Both the position numbers and the translations under genes were made by a program. The notes under the pieces are model-generated. The model saw only the letters and a program-made list of their open reading frames with translations, had not been told where the DNA came from and did no database searches. Below are positions 45,982 to 57,800 of a DNA stretch of 64,000 nt, piece by piece. Source of the DNA: Bugulina stolonifera (lineage: Eukaryota; Bryozoa; Gymnolaemata; Cheilostomatida; Bugulidae); NCBI GenBank assembly GCA_935421135.1, contig OW285197.1, positions 7,872,223 through 7,936,222 of the forward strand. Reading direction: 5' to 3'. Positions within the stretch are counted from its first letter, which is position 1. Each line of letters opens with the position of its first letter.

Positions 45982-48900
45982 ATGGGAGCAGATGGAAGTA
46001 GAGCATTGATTCTATTCCTTACATTAGGAATCTGTTTGGTGCGTATTTTTATAAATAATGTTTTTGCTTGGTACATGTATCTTCTTCATGATTGTGCAAA
46101 GTCTACAGAGGTGGGCCATAATACAATGTATATGTACATGTATATGCTTTCTTATCAACTATCAAGTGATCTCTGGTTCGTGCCTTCTTGAGATTTTTAG
46201 GGTCATGTGGTTTGGTACAGACCTGCAGTGATTATAATTCATCCAAAGTACATGTGTGCTCATGTTCCAGCTCTGCAAATAATGTGAATGTGAATGAAAC
46301 TGTCAACATCCTACATAGTATATTGAGTATAGACAGATTGATGAAGTGTAATGTTGTAGTGCAATATGATTGCACTACAATGTACCAAACAATCTGTTAT
46401 TTTGTTATGAAAAATCAAGGACCATATAACTGTCACTTCATTATGCTATCTGTTGAAGGCTAGAGAACATATCTCATTCACTTTGATGCCAGTAAATTCC
46501 TACCTTACCAGCATCACAGGAATAGTAGAAGTTAGCTCTGTGGAGGCATGTGGTTATGTGTGTGCCAAGAGAGGTAACCAATGCCTTGGATTCTCTTATC
46601 TGATTGGTCAAAAGGCCTGTCAACTGTCTAATCAGGAGCCTAAAGAGGATAAAACTAGTTATGGTGATCCATACAAGAGGATCTACATGAGTAAGCATGA
46701 TTCTCATGCCTCTGTAAGAGATTACACATATATATGCACAGTTTATAGTTGTGTGTATTAGTAATCGTTTGGGAATCAACAGTTGCTAAATACATGATAA
46801 GAGACATCTATATGGCAAGGTTGAAGTTTGGTGCAAGAGAGGACAACTTACATAATGAAGAGAAGACAACTTCTATTTTTTTAATGCTAGCAAAATATTT
46901 GCTACATTATAACATATATACAATATTTTTTATTACGTACTTAGTCAATATCATAGTAATCCCCCAAACTCACTTTGTTGTTCAATATACTCACATCCAC
47001 TGATACGTACAGATGAGGGTATAAAAGACCCTATTAAGGTAATTCTCTTGTTTTATTGTACCATGCAGAGTAAGGCAAAACACTTTGGTTGAGGGATCAT
47101 AGAAATAGTCTAATAGAGGCAAAGTGAGGATTTTCATACCACTCCCTGTTTTATCAGAAAAAAATCTCGTATCTTAGAATTTCCATGTTTAACTTTGCAT
47201 TCTGGGTATACATGTAGAAGTGACCTCTCCATGTTCTCCTGAATGGATAGAGAACCCAGTGAGAAGGACGTGTTTACTGTTTGACCCAACTAAGATGGTC
47301 AATTGGTACAATGCTCAAAGCGAATGTCAACGTCTAGGAGCTCATTTGGCCTATTTTGACAGCTCTGAGTCTCTAGACTGGTTGGCACATCAGTTTTTAC
47401 TTGAATCAACAAATAGTAAGTTGAGCACAAGCAGAAATACCTAAGAAATTCTTATCAGAAAGTGTATAAAAATTGTCAGATATCATGCAACCTCTTCCTG
47501 CATTCTGATGTAAATTTACAGTGAATATTGGAATGTTTTAGTGTATGGTCATTGCGCGAGTGCCGATGTAGCACGGGTGCCGGAAGTGCTTGGTAGTGGT
47601 AGTGGGCTGCCAAGATAAACTTCCACACATTACATAAAGAGTGAACAGTTAAGTAAAGCTCTTGTAGTTTTTGGAGAGGACATAGGCCAATGCTTAGACT
47701 CATTAAAGAGTCAAAGGTCGACGTAGGTCTTATAGTTTATACTCCGAAGGAGTGTAGAAAGTGTCTGTGTTGATGAAAGGACGCAGACCCGATGCTAGAT
47801 TCGTTGAAGAATCCGGGATTGGCTAAGGTCCGATGATTTATACTCAGCATGGAGTGTAGAAAGAGACTTATACGAGTATGAGAATGAACTCGGGCGCTAA
47901 AGGTTCAGGGGACCAAGGCTGGAGCTGCCTGCCTGCAGGAGTATGACTCTGTAGGTTGAGTTAGGAGATGTTGCTTTATTGAAGCGCAATCAACAACTGA
48001 ATTGAGATAGCAAATGTGCTGACTTTAATATAGAATGAACTTCCGGCTAAAAGGGCCGACAGGAGGCCGGGCTGTACGACAGGGGGTCGGGCCCGGAAAT
48101 TGCACAACAACATGGCTGAAAATGCCCGAGGTCTGACCATCAAACAGGTCGGCCATGCACAAAAAGTGCTTACAATAATAGGTAAAGGACTATATGTAAA
48201 TGTGGGCATTATCTATGACATCGGCCATGACTTTATAATAGGCAAAAGACTTCGAATAATATCAGGTAACTAATGCATTTGCACATTAGTACTGTAATTA
48301 GCTACAGCTGAATACAAGCGACCTGATTGGTTAATAATAACAATATTGAACACTAGCTAGGCAGTAGTTGACAAGGATAATAAGTATATAATAAGTATAT
48401 TTATGTAGTAAGCATGTATACTGAGAGTCATGCATAATGGAATAATAGCAACACAAGTATTTAAATATAGTCCATGCGGCTGCAGGCTATGTGCTGAAAC
48501 ACCACAATATTAATGATGCAAAATTGTATTCCATATCCTACATATGTATTTCCCGATCATTTACTTACAGTTTAAGTTGCCATGCAAAAGACGCTTCACT
48601 ATCATTGGGTACTACGCATATTGTGCCCATTACTAGATTAGATGGTTCCAAAATTTTTGTGTAAGTCTAGGAAGGTTTTGCAGCAGGCAACAACTTGACA
48701 AAATATTTCTCTGTATATTCATAGAAAACTTTACCCTATAAAAGGCATACTTGCGAGTTTGTTGTCGCTACATTTCTGTATTCTGTACATTATAGATACT
48801 GGTGTAAAGCTAAGGTTCTGGCTAGGGGCCAAGTGGAATGCCAACACTCAGAGGTTTGAATGGGGAAACGGAAACACAGAAGGACTGGCAGCAGGAGATA

Positions 48901-49055
48901 AATGGTGGCTACCAGAGAACCCTGACTACACTGGTGAATGCATCAAAGCTAAACCATCTCTAGAAGTAGATGAAACACACTTGTATCTGAAGGATGCTTA
49001 TTGTGGAAGCCTCACTGCTGGTTTCATATGTGAATCACCAAACCCTCAACACTAA
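45982..49055 (+). CDS. Secreted PAN/apple plus C-type lectin protein, four exons
   Basis: Exons 45982-46038, 46459-46690, 47218-47415 and 48796-49055 have GT-AG junctions, consistent phases and total 747 nt (248 aa). Exon 1 is a signal peptide (MGADGSRALILFLTLGICL). Exon 2 encodes a PAN/apple-like domain (ACGYVC, GNQCLGFSY, ACQLSN). Exons 3-4 encode a C-type lectin domain: CSPEWIENP, CLLFD, SECQRLGAHLAYF, FWLGAKW, FEWGNGN, WWLPENPDYTGECI and YCGSLTAGFICE. The usual EPN/QPD position reads PENPD, so classic calcium-dependent sugar binding is uncertain. There is no transmembrane segment, so it is probably secreted. It is intact, unlike its upstream paralogue, and lies tail-to-tail with the minus-strand receptor gene that starts at 49886. 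Confidence 0.88.
47540..48460 (-). mobile_element. LTR-related sequence in the lectin intron, limits approximate
   Basis: The part around 48038-48250 (ACTTCCGGC..., GTCGGGCCCGGAA, CAACATGGC, CAGGTCGGCC) resembles the minus orientation of the solo LTR family at 44830-45492. A minus-strand AATAAAG lies near 47975. Clean termini and a target-site duplication were not found, so it may be an older or different subfamily. Entirely inside the last intron of the second lectin gene. Confidence 0.5.
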
Positions 49056-49885
49056 GCAATGTAGACCAATAATCGATATGTATCAATATGTATCAGACTT
49101 GTTCATGTGTTATTCCCTCGATTACTTTCTATTGTCCCTTACACTATACGAGTTTAAGGTCGTTCTATTTGTATTCCACCTAAGATAAATATAATATCAG
49201 TACATACATGTGTACATATACATGACGTTGTATAAAAATAATATGTAACAGAGTAACTGCCTTGTTATATGTTGATTTTTCTTGAAAAAGAGCGTCTTGC
49301 ATTCTGTATTGGATGATACAATATACATGTAGGTTCTCAACATTGTACATTGTAGTCACATGTGAAATTAATATTTTATAATTGTTTTGCCTTTGCTATT
49401 ATAATATTATGTATTGTATTGTCATCCCTTCAGTATAATGGATGTATTGTATCATCAGCATATTATTGATTACGACCATACTGTTTAGTGTTTTATCTTT
49501 TAATCTTACTGTAAATATATTGTACATGTATGTGCAGAGAGAATGACCTACATACTGTACTTACAGTGGTAGGAGAGTTTGGAAAGATGATCCATAATAA
49601 CACTTCATCCCAGACTTTAGCTTGATAACATACATGTAGATGTAAACAAGTTTTACACGGCATTATTTCGAAGCCTGGCAATATAAGCCGATATAAACTA
49701 ATGACAAAAATTAATATGTGACTTCTTGTAATTATGCAGTAGAATGATTATGTTGAGGTCACACAGTTTAGTATCTACACACAACTCAGTTCTGTTGTAG
49801 TGTGCTTCATTACGGTCTCTAGATGACCCCAGGCTATATTTCTAAACAACTAGACATTTGAGTCACTGAGGCTACACACGTTGAT
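49056..49885. other. Tail-to-tail intergenic space between lectin and receptor genes
   Basis: Shared 3' flank of the plus-strand lectin and the minus-strand receptor. About 49440-49640 is clearly similar to 61570-61740, showing that it is part of a duplicated block. Confidence 0.7.
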
Positions 49886-52800
49886 TTACTCCTCATATTG
49901 ATACTCTAAGATGTCTGCACCATAATAACCATCTACACTTGTTATCTCCCCTGCAGTAATGGCAGTCTCCGCTTGGTAGTCAGTGCCGGTGGGAGATGAT
50001 AGACTGTGTTCCATATTTAGACCTTGCTGGATTACATAATCATAACTCATCTCATCACCATATTCTCTTTCAGTAGACATGGAATCTATCTTTGGGTAGC
50101 TATAGTAGTTGTCTGTTTCTTGGGGTGTATTGACAGTTCCCCCTACTACATTCACAGGATAAACTATAGATACTGGTTTAAGTGAAGTTGATCCATCTCT
50201 GCTAAAACGGCAATTAATGATAATATGATGAAGGAAAGTAATAACTTTGAGAAATAAGCAGTGAAAAGGCCTAATTGATATTGAGCAGCTCGTTTATAAT
50301 GTTCAGGGCAGTGACTAAGGGTATGATATGTACACATCTACATGTATGTTGACTATATGCATATTATATATATGCACGTGTATATCTCAAGCAGTGTACA
50401 CACAGAGATTTCTATCAGATTTCAAAACATATTTAGCCAAGCAATGGTTCCAAATGGAGATCATTAGTGGGTGCTGCACATTGCAAACTTCTACAGTATT
50501 GGTGTTTGGAATAATTGTTCCTACCTTATCGAAGGGTCGTATGCATCCTCATCTAGAGTGATTGTTTGGTATACACCCTCCTCTCCATCTGACTCTGTTA
50601 TTCTGGAGGCAAACTCATGGGGTGTTGATTCATGGAGAATGCCTAGCATATTGATAGTATAAATCAAGAATGCCAGTACAGTCCTAGTCATTTACTGTGC
50701 CCATATTCAGTACAGTTCTAGTCATTTACTGTACCCATATTTATCAATATAGCTCTAAGAATCTGTCTCAGCTAATATCTGTGGAGTCACACTTGAAGAA
50801 TCAATTTCATAATTATATGCTGTTGAAAGATCAATATTAAGAACAATAAGAAAGAGGCAACTACAATTTATGGGTCATGTACTTCGACAGAAAGGCCTGG
50901 AACATCTTACTCTAACAGGAAAAATTGAGGGTAAGCGTAGCAGAGGCAGACAAAGAAAAAAAATACATAGATAGTTTGAATAACTGGATATCAGGAGGTA
51001 GCATTAAGCAAGGAAACAAAAATTTCATGAGAAAGGCTGATCTGAGGAGTAAGTAGCAAGACATGATCACCAATGTCTTCCAGACCTGGTACCTAAAGAA
51101 GAAGACATGCTCAAAGTTCCATCACAAGTGAGTACATATTATACATATACATATACATGTGCGTAGTATTATTATGATATTATTTAATTTTGTTTATTGT
51201 TATATTGTAGTAGCAGATCAGTTTTTTTTGGTTAACAAGGGAGGATGACTTCACTACATAATTTTCAGTTTCAGGTGTGTTGTAAGATCATTGGAAGTCT
51301 GCAAAATATTAAAATATTGTGAGGTTTCTTGTCAATCAAATTTGATTATGAATTGTATTGCAGTTCAATTTGCTATCATTGAATCTTGAAAGCTTATGCC
51401 AAATATTTTACACACAAGTTTTGAATGGTAGTGTATGTACGATGTAACTGGAGTAATTAATCTTCGAGGTATCACAACTCTGGTCAAGAATTCAGCGTTT
51501 TCTGACGAGTAATTCAAATTTTCCACTACAATATTAAAATCATCAAGTTTAGACATCGCTAGAATTTTTGTGTAACAATGACTAAGAGAAGCTCATACTA
51601 TTTGTACTCTATTCCTTACCTGAATTTACAGACTGTGTTCTCACTTCATTCCTACAAAAGTAAACAAATTATGACATTGCTTGGTTTGGTAAACACACAC
51701 AAGTGATGTAATATACGGTAGCAGCTGACTATATTAAAAGTAGAAAATAAGTTTATCCTATCTTCTCCTGTGACAAATAAACACAGTATAAGATTGTAAT
51801 AGTTGGCATTACCTGCACTCTACTACACTACCTTCACTAACTCACACTACATGCACTAACTCACATTACCTGCACCAACTAACACTACCTGCACTACCTC
51901 ACGCTACCTACACTAACTCACACTACCTGCACTAACTTACACTACATACACTAACTAACACTACCTGCACCAACTCACACTACCTGCACTAACTCACACT
52001 ACCTACACTAACTCACACTACCTGCATCAACTCACACTACTTGCACTAAATCACACTACATGCACTAACTCACACTATATACATGTATACTAACTCACAC
52101 TATATCCATAATATTTTCTTATACATGTATATATACATGTGTAATATATCATGCACCTAGGCATATTCTTCTAGACATTGCCTTTTAAACTAAAATTATA
52201 CAGTTTATACAATGTACCTCCATTTTGGGAAGCTAAATGTTATTAATACTAACCTCTTTCTCTTTATACAGATGACCACTTTTGCTATGAGTATAGTAAT
52301 GACTATGGCTGCAACTGATGCTATTAGCGCTATTATTGTCAAAGTGGTCGAACCACTGATTACATAAGGGACTACAATGAAGAATTACAAAAACCCATAT
52401 CATCATTGTATAATTATTATTATAATAGCATACATGCTTATAAATTTTGGACTGGACCACCTACAATGTATATTGCAAGCCTACATTTGTATGCTTTAAA
52501 GCATTTTTATAATGATGATCATTTTATTCGTAAACATAAACATAGACCACGTCTCTCCATATATGGTCACTCTTCTGTATCTCATTCATCGTGGTCTAAT
52601 GCAAAAACAGACCGAAATGATTGAATCAACAAGGTTTTGTGTGACACTAGTATTGTAACATATCAGTTGAACTTTTCCAGATTGATCAAAATATATTTGA
52701 AATACAGTGGAACTTACTTAATTCAGCCTCGGATAATTCAAAAACTTGGTTAGTTCAAACTATTAGCCTTGGTTCCTGTTGAGCGCTATATAATGACTTC

Positions 52801-53060
52801 AATTAAGTGAAGTGATCTTGCAATTCAAACTCAGGCCTAATTCAGACTAATTATGGAGGTCCCTTGGAGTTTGAATTAAGCAAGTTTCACTGTATTTTAC
52901 TTTCAACCAAGAATGAATTAAAAATCGACATAAAAATCAATTTAATGTATGCAGAACTACAGATACATGTAGTTCTAGAAAGCCTGGTTATACCTGAACC
53001 ATCAGTTGTAGTTGGTATATACAGCGCAGAGCTAGTATTAGTAGAGTCAGTCATCCCAAT
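49886..53060 (-). CDS. Receptor-like membrane protein with tyrosine-rich tail, second copy; 5' end unresolved
   Basis: Exons read on the minus strand: 53060-52994 (short Ser/Thr-rich ectodomain), 52371-52254 (transmembrane helix then CIKRKR), 51651-51620, 51558-51412 (MSKLDDFNIVVENL...), 50642-50525 (EEGVYQTITLDEDAYDPS) and 50201-49886 (tail, stop at 49886). Phases agree throughout, giving 798 nt before any first exon. The tail shares NYYSYP and SYDYVI with the 26771-30773 gene and ends YGADILEYQYEE. The Tyr motifs (YQTI, YDYV) are SH2-type. A signal-peptide exon was not found between 53060 and the LTR element at 53846; it may lie beyond the insertion or be lost. The 3' end of the 51558 exon is the least certain boundary. 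Intron 50643-51411 contains a LINE fragment. Confidence 0.72.
50820..51110 (+). pseudogene. Non-LTR retrotransposon C-terminal fragment
   Basis: Conceptual translation gives RRQLQFMGHVLR-like, then LTGKIEGKRSRGRQRKK and, further on, DLRSK.QDMITNVFQTW. This is the usual end of many LINE reverse transcriptases (GHxxR...GKRxRGRxxxxW). Stops interrupt it. It lies antisense in an intron of the receptor gene. Confidence 0.75.
51808..52100. repeat. CACTACCTGCACTAACT minisatellite in the receptor intron
   Basis: About twelve units of roughly 23-24 bp built on CACTACCTGCACTAACTCA. The paralogous intron at 63578-63765 carries the same repeat. Confidence 0.88.
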
Positions 53061-53845
53061 CTCATAGATTCATTCATATAAATAATATACATTTTTCAAC
53101 TCTGAGGTGCATACGGATTTCTCTTACCTAAAAGATTATTGTTTGTCATACAATGTGGATGTAGCCAGCCCAGTTTGCCTAGAAGTTTCAGCACATAACC
53201 CAAAAACTGGGGTTGAATCATATGTAGATATTAGAAAGGTGTCCGCTTTAAAAGGTTCCAGTATAGCACTCAATGTTGTCTACATAGTTACCAGCATCCT
53301 GGGGCTGCCCGTTCCCTACTCTCTACCATTAACAAAGAAAAAATCTTAGTCTTGTCTTCTTCCCCCACATGTACATGTGTAGGTCAATAATGAGCAGTTA
53401 AAGTAGCAAGATTTTTGTGAAGACTAACAAAATTAGAATATCACTCATCATGTAGTGTGTTAGGGAAATAACCAGTTTATCAATCTGCCATAAAATGTTG
53501 TATTTGCATAATGTACATGCACATGTAGTAATAACTCAGTAATAACGCTCTGCTTCATACAATATGAATAATTCATGTACATGTATGTTATGCTATTGCT
53601 TTAAGTCTTTATCAATAGTTATGAATACAAATTATGTGATAAATGTGGTGCAGTAAATTGTATACCTCTAACCTCTAGTTGATCTTTAGCTTGTCTAACT
53701 AACTAAGGTACTAGTAGCAAATGTTTTGGTACTGAGATTCGGGAAATAACAACATACTGTAATGACAAGTTATGATGAATTGATTTTCGAAACACTGGAA
53801 TGGTGTACTTATATTGCATTTTAATACTACTATGTGTATCGCTTC
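53061..53845. other. Receptor 5' region up to the LTR element
   Basis: It should contain the receptor promoter or first intron. An 80-codon plus-strand ORF (53107-53349) has no recognised domain. No signal-peptide exon was found. Confidence 0.5.
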
Positions 53846-54225
53846 TGTGTCAGGCTATATAGCCTGACCAGCTGGCTAGCTGTGCTTGGCCCAGCATGTA
53901 TCTGGGAAAGCTAGTTTTAAGCAGTAAAGTACTGTGTTTCAGTCAATGTGGTTGAGAAAAAGTAAACTGTGTCTATGTTTTAATGTACAATGTAAGTACC
54001 TGTATTACTTTTTATCTGTGTTAGTTTATGTGTATTAATCCAATGTATTTTAATATTGTTTTATGTATTAACATTGATGTGGTTGGCAAACTTTTTACTT
54101 ATATGTGTAAATTTTAGAGCAAGAGGCCAACATTAATTACGGTGTGGCACTAATAAAGATTATAAATGTTACACCAGTTGGTTAACAAGGCCTTTCTGGA
54201 TGAACCAGTACAGGTTCCCAATACA
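53846..54225 (+). repeat. 5' LTR (380 bp)
   Basis: Begins TGTGTCAGGCTATATAGCCT and ends GGTTCCCAATACA. By eye it is identical to the 3' LTR. An AATAAAG polyadenylation signal sits near 54152. Confidence 0.95.
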
Positions 54226-54359
54226 GTAATTAATGTCACTCAGAAGACACAGTAGTTATCACCACTACGAGAATACAGAAACTCTTTTATCTGGAAGATA
54301 CAGTGTCTATTCTCCTGCTGGATACAAACTATTTCCAGTAACTCTCCAGTAAACTACCT

Positions 54360-54660
54360 ACAGTCTATTGATCTACCTTCACAGTGACCTACATGTACAG
54401 TGTACATAGTCTCCCTACTCATAGACAGTGACATACAGGCTGTACAGTGTACAGTTACAGACCCTACTCGTAGAAGGTGACATAGATGCAGCAGTGCCTG
54501 GTGACACATCTCACTAGTTGACAGTGAACTACAGGCTGTACAGTGTACAGTTACAGACTCATTTGTAGAAAGTGAACTACATAATTTATACACAGTGATA
54601 AACCTAGCACTTATAGACAGGGAACTCCAGGCTGTACAGTGTACAGTTACACATCCCTAC
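54360..54660 (+). repeat. Degenerate repeats in the element's leader
   Basis: CAGGCTGTACAGTGTACAGT recurs three times (about 54436, 54531, 54628), with related AGTGAACTACA/AGTGACATACA and CTCATAGACAG/CTCGTAGAAGG blocks between. Possibly packaging or dimerisation sequences; the function is unknown. Confidence 0.75.
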
Positions 54661-54767
54661 ATAAAAGTTACCCAGTTTACAACAGCTATTTTTTACCCAT
54701 CGATAGTAGAGTTGATGGTGAACTGTGCACACAGTGATACTACTAAAACCTACTGAAGTGAACCACA

Positions 54768-54868
54768 GCAGTGACGCAGAGTACAGCAGTGACGCAGAGT
54801 ACAGCAGTGACGCAGAGTACAGCAGTGACGCAGAGTACAGCAGTGACGCAGAGTACAGCAGTGACGCA
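54768..54868 (+). repeat. 18-bp tandem repeat directly before the Gag start codon
   Basis: Six copies of GCAGTGACGCAGAGTACA end two bases before ATG 54871. The repeat lies in the transcript's 5' leader. Confidence 0.93.
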
Positions 54869-54870
54869 GA

Positions 54871-57800
54871 ATGGAGAAGCAATTTTTGAAGCTGATTGAC
54901 CATAGACGAGCCTACAAAGCCCAGGTGAAATCTATTTCTAATCAAATATGTCTTGCAATCCAAAGACGCAAGTCAAGTGAAGCACTTGACAATTTATTAG
55001 AGAGCCTTGAGAAGGAATTTACTTTACTTACATCTGTTAATATAGAATTTTCTGACCTTTTAAGTAGGGCTGTTGATGACAAGTATGACACTTATAAAAT
55101 AACAGATGGTAAAACGGTAACAGAGTTTTTAGAGGAAGCTCAAGTCTATTATGATAAAGCTATTAAAGCAATTCTTGATTATGAAAATTCACTTACTGTT
55201 CAATCTGCAGTTAGGCTACAGCGTAAGATTGATAATTTTCTAGAGAACAGTGACTTTTTACTACGACGTTTAGATGAAGTAGCTAGCAATAGTAGTGAAA
55301 CTGGTGATACAGCAGGTTTTGTTTTTAATGAAGTTGACCAATTTTTATGTGAATTACATGATACTGTAAATAGTTTAGAGTCGTTTAATTTAGACAGTTA
55401 CCAGTCAGTACTAGATAAAGCTAATGAGTGTATCGTAGATGTAGAGCGCAAGGTCATGACATCTAAGCATAAGCGTCATCTATTGCAAGCGGCTGAATTT
55501 TCGAGACCACCGGTGTATTCGACCATGTCAGGTTGTACTAATACTTCATCTCACCCTACGCCTATTGCTAGTAGCACTATCTCATCCTCTAATTCATCTG
55601 TATCTAGTGCAACTACTTCCACTTCTAGTTTAGATGTGTTAGGAACACATGTAAGTCAAGTAACAGATAGTGGTAGGTTCTCTACTACTACGAACATGGT
55701 AAGTAACATAGGGCACACTAGTCAAAATTATGAAAGTACAAATAGATCAGCTGAGGAGGTAAGTGTAAGAAGACCATTAGCAAGTAGTAGGTTAACTGCA
55801 ATACCTGAAGCATCAACGGTCACAAATTTCAGAGTATCTGCTGTGCAGAGCTCATCCACACAAAGTCATGACAATTACAATTTTGCTAGCACACCTCTGC
55901 CAACTGGTAGCACGCATGCGACGCAAGAACAGCAGCATCTAAGCCTAAGCATTACGGCAGCCTACGAGGATCTTGGCGCGGGTAATCGTGCTCAAAGTCT
56001 TAATCGATCTGATGCTAGCCATATGGCAAGCTCATATGGGGGAAGGAGTAGGTTTAAGAAGGCGCCCCTTCCTACGTTCAGTGGAAACCACAAGGAATGG
56101 CCCGAATTCCGTGCAGTATGGTTGTCATACGCATACTCGGAGATCAATTCTGAAGAGGAGAGGGCTTGGAACTTAAAGCAAGCTCTTCAGGGAGAAGCTT
56201 TGACTCATGTTAGAGCCATTTTCGTAAATCAACCTCTTGCGCATGAGAGGATGTGGAAGCGTTTGGAAAGTCTGTACTCAGATGCCAGTGTAATAGTTAG
56301 AACGGCCTTCATGGAGTTGGACAGGCTGAAGCAAGTTGCTGAAGGCGACACCAAAGGACTCGTTGAGTTTGTCAACTCGGTGGAAATGTGTTATAGCCAA
56401 CTGGGAGAGGTTGGACAGCTTTCCTCAGTAACTCCTGCACAAGTAGATGCATTAAAAGCTAAACTTCCCTCAATCATAAAGCGTGACTGGATGCGCATCT
56501 TCAGCTCCCTTTCGGTAGAGCGGAAGATCCACCCATTCACTGATTTTATGCAGTTCCTCGAAGGAGAACGTGACATGTGCATTAGAGAAATAGCTGAAGA
56601 CCCAAGGGAGTCATCAAGGCAGTCAGGGGAAAGATGGGAAAACCGACGGCATGCCGCGGTAAAGACCCATATTAGTTCCACAGAGCAGTGGTCTGGAGAA
56701 GTGGAATCTTCCTGCTTGGTGCATACACATCCAAAAACTAGACATGATACAATGAGTTGTGAGGAGTTTAAAAAGATGCCACAGAAGGAAAGATTCAAGC
56801 TTCTGATGAAGCAAAGGGCATGTTTCAAATGCGCCGGAAGACACAGGAACAATCAGTGCCCGATTCCAACCAAGTGCATAAAGTGTGAAGGCCACAACCA
56901 CCACTACCTGCTATGCAAAGATGAGGCTGGTAGTGTAAGAAATACGAGTGAACCCGCGAGATCACCTGGAACTCTGGAAAAGATGACTAGTCACACTAGA
57001 CAGGAGGCTTCCTCCTCTGTGTTCCCAATACAAAGCGTGGCGGTGGCCGAATCATCTGTCAGAGCGATTATCTTCTCTGATGGTGGGTCCAATGCCACTT
57101 ATATAGCCAATGAATCCGCTAAACGATTAAACGCTCGAAAGGTCGGCGCAGCGCTCTTGAGGATAACCCGAGTAGGTAACTCGGTGACCGATCACAGAGC
57201 TAACATTTACAGAATCAAGCTGATGACTCCAAAAGGAGAATCGGTCCCAGTTATAGCATATGGGATGGATGAAATTACGGGATTAATACCTAGTGTCAGC
57301 ATGCCTATGCTTAAATCACTTTTTCCTCACAGAGACGATTTATCGGAACTCGTTCGCCAAGAATGTAAAGTTGATATTCTACTCGGGAATGACTATTACG
57401 GGTACCACCCCAAGGTAGAAATTGATAAAGCTGGACTACATCTTAGTTTGATGGAAGGGATTTTGGGACGATGCTTACAGGGTTCACACCCCTTGCTAAG
57501 ACAAAAGCCACTAAGTAGTAGTCTAATAGGATCTTCTTGTGCAGAGAGTGAGTCTGTGCTATTACTGGCCAGCGATTCAAAACGACCCTCTGGTGAAGAG
57601 AGGAATGTAGCAGTTGAACCCGTGCCACTGCTGGCCAGCGATTCAAAACGAACCTCTGGTGAAGAGAGGAACGTAGCGGTTGAGCCTGTGCCACTGCTGG
57701 CCAGCAATTCAAAACGAACCTCTGGTGAAGAGAGGGATGTAGCAGTTGAACCCGTGCCACTGCTGGCCAGCGATTCAAAACGAACCTCTGGTGAAGAGAG

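Noticed and set aside
53107..53349. 80-codon plus-strand ORF, also considered as a minus-strand first exon of the receptor
   Set aside because: No recognised domain on plus; on minus, stops and absence of a signal peptide rule out the expected exon.
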